A stretch of DNA of 64,000 nt from Streptomyces sp. NBC_01217. GTDB lineage: Bacteria; Actinomycetota; Actinomycetes; Streptomycetales; Streptomycetaceae. Location: NCBI RefSeq assembly GCF_035994185.1, contig NZ_CP108538.1, positions 1,550,001 to 1,614,000 of the forward strand. Reading direction: 5' to 3'. The notes beneath the pieces were generated by a model, which searched no databases, was not told the origin of the DNA, and saw only the letters and a list, made by a program, of their open reading frames with translations. The translations under genes and the position numbers were made by a program. Positions 61,995-64,000 of this stretch are shown in pieces (position 1 is the stretch's first letter; the number at the start of each line of letters is the position of its first letter).

Positions 61995-64000
61995 TCACCC
62001 GATGTCCGGCGGATCCACCCTGATCCGGACCTGCTCGCTGCTCCCCCGGGACATCCGTGCCGCCTGCGCCGCCTTCAGCGCGGCCGCGAGCGCCGCCCCG
62101 TTCCCCGGAGGCACCCTGAGCAGCACGCGCTCCCAGGACTCCCCCAGCGGCGCGTCCCCGGGCCTGCGGGGCCTGCCGGGTTCGGCGCCCGGCACCGGGA
62201 CCGGGCCGAGCACCTCGGCCTCCGGTGGCAGTTCGGCGGCCGCGAGAAACGCGGCGAGCGCCTCCTGCGAGCCGGTCACCGAGGCCATCCGGGACACCGG
62301 CGGGAAGCCGAGCTCGGCCCGCTCCGCCAGCTCGCGGCGAGCGTGTCCGACCGGGTCCCAGCGCACCAGCGCCTGCACCGGCCGCAGCGTCGGCTCGGCG
62401 ACGATCACCACCGTGCCGCCCTCCGGCTGCCCCCGCACCAGCGAGGCCGCGGCCGTCCAGCGGCGCAGTGCCTCCTCGCCGGCCCGCAGGTCTGGGCGGC
62501 CGACCATCGCCCAGCCGTCCAGCAGCAGAGCGGCCGCGTAGCCGCCCTCGGCGACGGGTTCGGCGCCGGGGGTGCTGACGACCAGTGCCGGGACGTCCGG
62601 CACGGAGTCCAGGATGTGGTCGCGGCCCGATGTCCGTACCGGCACGGCGGGAAACGCCCGGCCGAGCTCCTCGGCGGTGCGGCGGGCACCGACGATCCGG
62701 GCACGCAGCCGATTGCTGCCGCAGGCCACGCAGTGCCAGGCCGTCTCGGCCCGGCCGCACCAGGCGCAGTCGAGATCCCGCTGGTCCGGCGCCTGAAGCG
62801 GTCCGGCGCAGTGCCGGCACCTGGCGGGTTCACGGCAGCGCTCGCAGGCCAGCCGCGGCGCGTATCCGCGGCGCGGCACCTGGACCAGGACGGGGCCGCT
62901 GCGCAGCCCGTCCCGGACGGTCTGCCAGGCGAGGCTGGGCAGCCGGGCCGCCCTCGCGACCCCGTCCCGCGCCAGCTCCCCGTCACCGACCGTACGCACC
63001 AGGGGCGCCGCGATCCGCAGCTGTTCCCGGTCCGCGCGCAGTGGCAGGGCCCAGCCGCTCTCGACCAGCTGGGCGGCCTCCACCGTGCAGTTCGTACCGC
63101 CGAGCAGGAAGGCGCACCGGCCGTTCGCGGCCCGTAGTTCGAGCACCTCGCGCACGTGCGGGAAGGGGGCGTTGTCGTCGCTGTGGCTGGAGTCCCCGTC
63201 GTCCCAGACGGCGACCAGGCCGAGGTCGGCGACGGGTGCGAACATCGCGGCCCTCGTCCCGACGACCGCCCGCACGGAGCCGCGCCGCACGGCGAGCCAC
63301 TCCCGGTAGCGCTTCTCGGGTCCGGAGTCGGCCGTCAGCAGGGCGTGGCGCCCCTGTCCGAGCAGCTCGGTGAGCGCGGCGTCGACCCGCCCCGCGGTCC
63401 GGCCGTCGGGCACGACGACGAGCGCGCCGCGCCCGGAGGCGAGCGTCGCGGCCATGGCTCTGGCGATCTCCTCGGGCCAGTGCGGTCCGGGCAGCGCGGT
63501 CCATACCGCCCGGGGCGCCCCGCCCTCGGCCAGCGCCCGCAGGAACGCGGGCCCCTGTCCGTACCGCTCCCAGCTCCCCGCCGACGGGGCGGGCGGCGGT
63601 GGCAGGGGCTCGGGCGAGGGCCTGGACTCGGCCCGTCCGTTCCTCGGCGGTACGGCGAGCTGCAGCACGTCGGCGAGGCTGCCCGCGTAACGGTCGGCGA
63701 CGGCCCGTGAGAGGGCGAGCAGCTCCGGGCCCAGCACCGGCTCGGGCGACACGACATAGGCGAGCGCGGCCAGCGCGCCCGTGTAGTCGGATTCGGCGAG
63801 CCGCTCGACGAGGAACCCGTCGATCAGCCCGCCCCCCTCGCGCCTGCCGCCGCGGACATTGCGCGCCCCGGCCCCGAAGCGCACCCGCACCCGCACCCCG
63901 GGCTGTGCGTCGGCGTCCAGCTCCTCGGGCACGGCGTAGTCGAAGTACTGGTCGAGATGGAGCACGCCCTTGTTGACCAGCACCCGGGCGACGGGCAGTT
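61995..64000 (-). CDS. priA: Primosomal protein N' PriA, degenerate actinobacterial type (5' end beyond window)
   Basis: At least 668 residues; the frame continues past the right edge (LPVARVLVNKG precedes 63983). N-terminal 3'-binding domain (HLDQYFDYAVP), then the helicase core with the zinc-binding cysteines (CERCREPARCRHC and CAWCG with CVACGSNRLRA) intact. The Walker A GxxGxGKT is missing: the corresponding stretch reads GPHWPEEIARA. The DEAH box is VWDDGDSSHSDD. This matches the known actinobacterial PriA-like proteins, which lack ATPase motifs and cannot unwind DNA in the usual way. Its role in replication restart is probably structural. Confidence 0.93.
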   Translation of the reverse strand, partial: LPVARVLVNKGVLHLDQYFDYAVPEELDADAQPGVRVRVRFGAGARNVRGGRREGGGLIDGFLVERLAESDYTGALAALAYVVSPEPVLGPELLALSRAVADRYAGSLADVLQLAVPPRNGRAESRPSPEPLPPPPAPSAGSWERYGQGPAFLRALAEGGAPRAVWTALPGPHWPEEIARAMAATLASGRGALVVVPDGRTAGRVDAALTELLGQGRHALLTADSGPEKRYREWLAVRRGSVRAVVGTRAAMFAPVADLGLVAVWDDGDSSHSDDNAPFPHVREVLELRAANGRCAFLLGGTNCTVEAAQLVESGWALPLRADREQLRIAAPLVRTVGDGELARDGVARAARLPSLAWQTVRDGLRSGPVLVQVPRRGYAPRLACERCREPARCRHCAGPLQAPDQRDLDCAWCGRAETAWHCVACGSNRLRARIVGARRTAEELGRAFPAVPVRTSGRDHILDSVPDVPALVVSTPGAEPVAEGGYAAALLLDGWAMVGRPDLRAGEEALRRWTAAASLVRGQPEGGTVVIVAEPTLRPVQALVRWDPVGHARRELAERAELGFPPVSRMASVTGSQEALAAFLAAAELPPEAEVLGPVPVPGAEPGRPRRPGDAPLGESWERVLLRVPPGNGAALAAALKAAQAARMSRGSSEQVRIRVDPPDIG

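Overview
The window is a high-GC actinomycete chromosome segment, almost certainly Streptomyces. The supporting signs are the ribD-ribE-ribM-ribBA-ribH-hisE-hisG operon behind an FMN riboswitch, a secreted GH18 chitinase with paired direct repeats at its promoter, an actinobacterial PriA without a Walker A motif, GuaB1 with CBS domains, GTG starts with strong Shine-Dalgarno sites, and heavy G/C bias in third codon positions. I see no rRNA, tRNA or CRISPR array.

Layout. 0-18.5 kb is mostly core: the end of an AAA ATPase, two translationally coupled CNNM/HlyC-type membrane proteins, a PH-domain protein, the riboflavin/histidine operon on the minus strand with its riboswitch at 10.1 kb, the chitinase, a ROK regulator divergent from an MFS exporter, a secreted alginate-lyase-family protein and an NCS2 uracil/xanthine permease. 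18.5-29.2 kb is a patchwork of small accessory genes: a hydrolase and DUF4097 pair divergent from a MarR-type regulator, a ComB-like phosphatase, VOC proteins, an ArsR pair with a clear operator, an APH-like kinase, gene remnants, and an IS701-family element (22990-24433) that landed exactly on the stop codon of a DUF2332 gene.

29.2-48.8 kb is the most unusual part: two divergent operons around an IclR regulator that look like an undescribed sugar-acid or oligosaccharide catabolic system. The minus arm holds a class III aminotransferase, an enolase-superfamily sugar-acid dehydratase, an amidohydrolase/lactonase, an SDR, a secreted Tat-type beta-helix protein and a GNAT enzyme. The plus arm holds a paralogous beta-helix protein, a Gfo/Idh/MocA oxidoreductase, an ABC sugar importer without its ATPase, a second dehydrogenase, a DapA-family lyase, a D-2-hydroxyacid dehydrogenase and an FAH-family hydrolase. 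The IclR gene carries two copies of CTGTTC-N9-GAACAG, one across its own start codon. The two beta-helix genes share a 600-bp inverted repeat that looks identical, although the rest of the two genes has diverged.

48.8-53.6 kb is an amino-acid 2-monooxygenase pathway: a DavB-like flavoenzyme, a nitrilase-family amidase, an Lrp/AsnC regulator and an aldehyde dehydrogenase, with helically phased TTGCGC repeats in the control region. 53.8-64 kb returns to core: guaB1 (GMP reductase), a lone class I terpene synthase, a SorC-type regulator, rpe, rsmB, fmt, a small HTH protein and priA running off the right edge.
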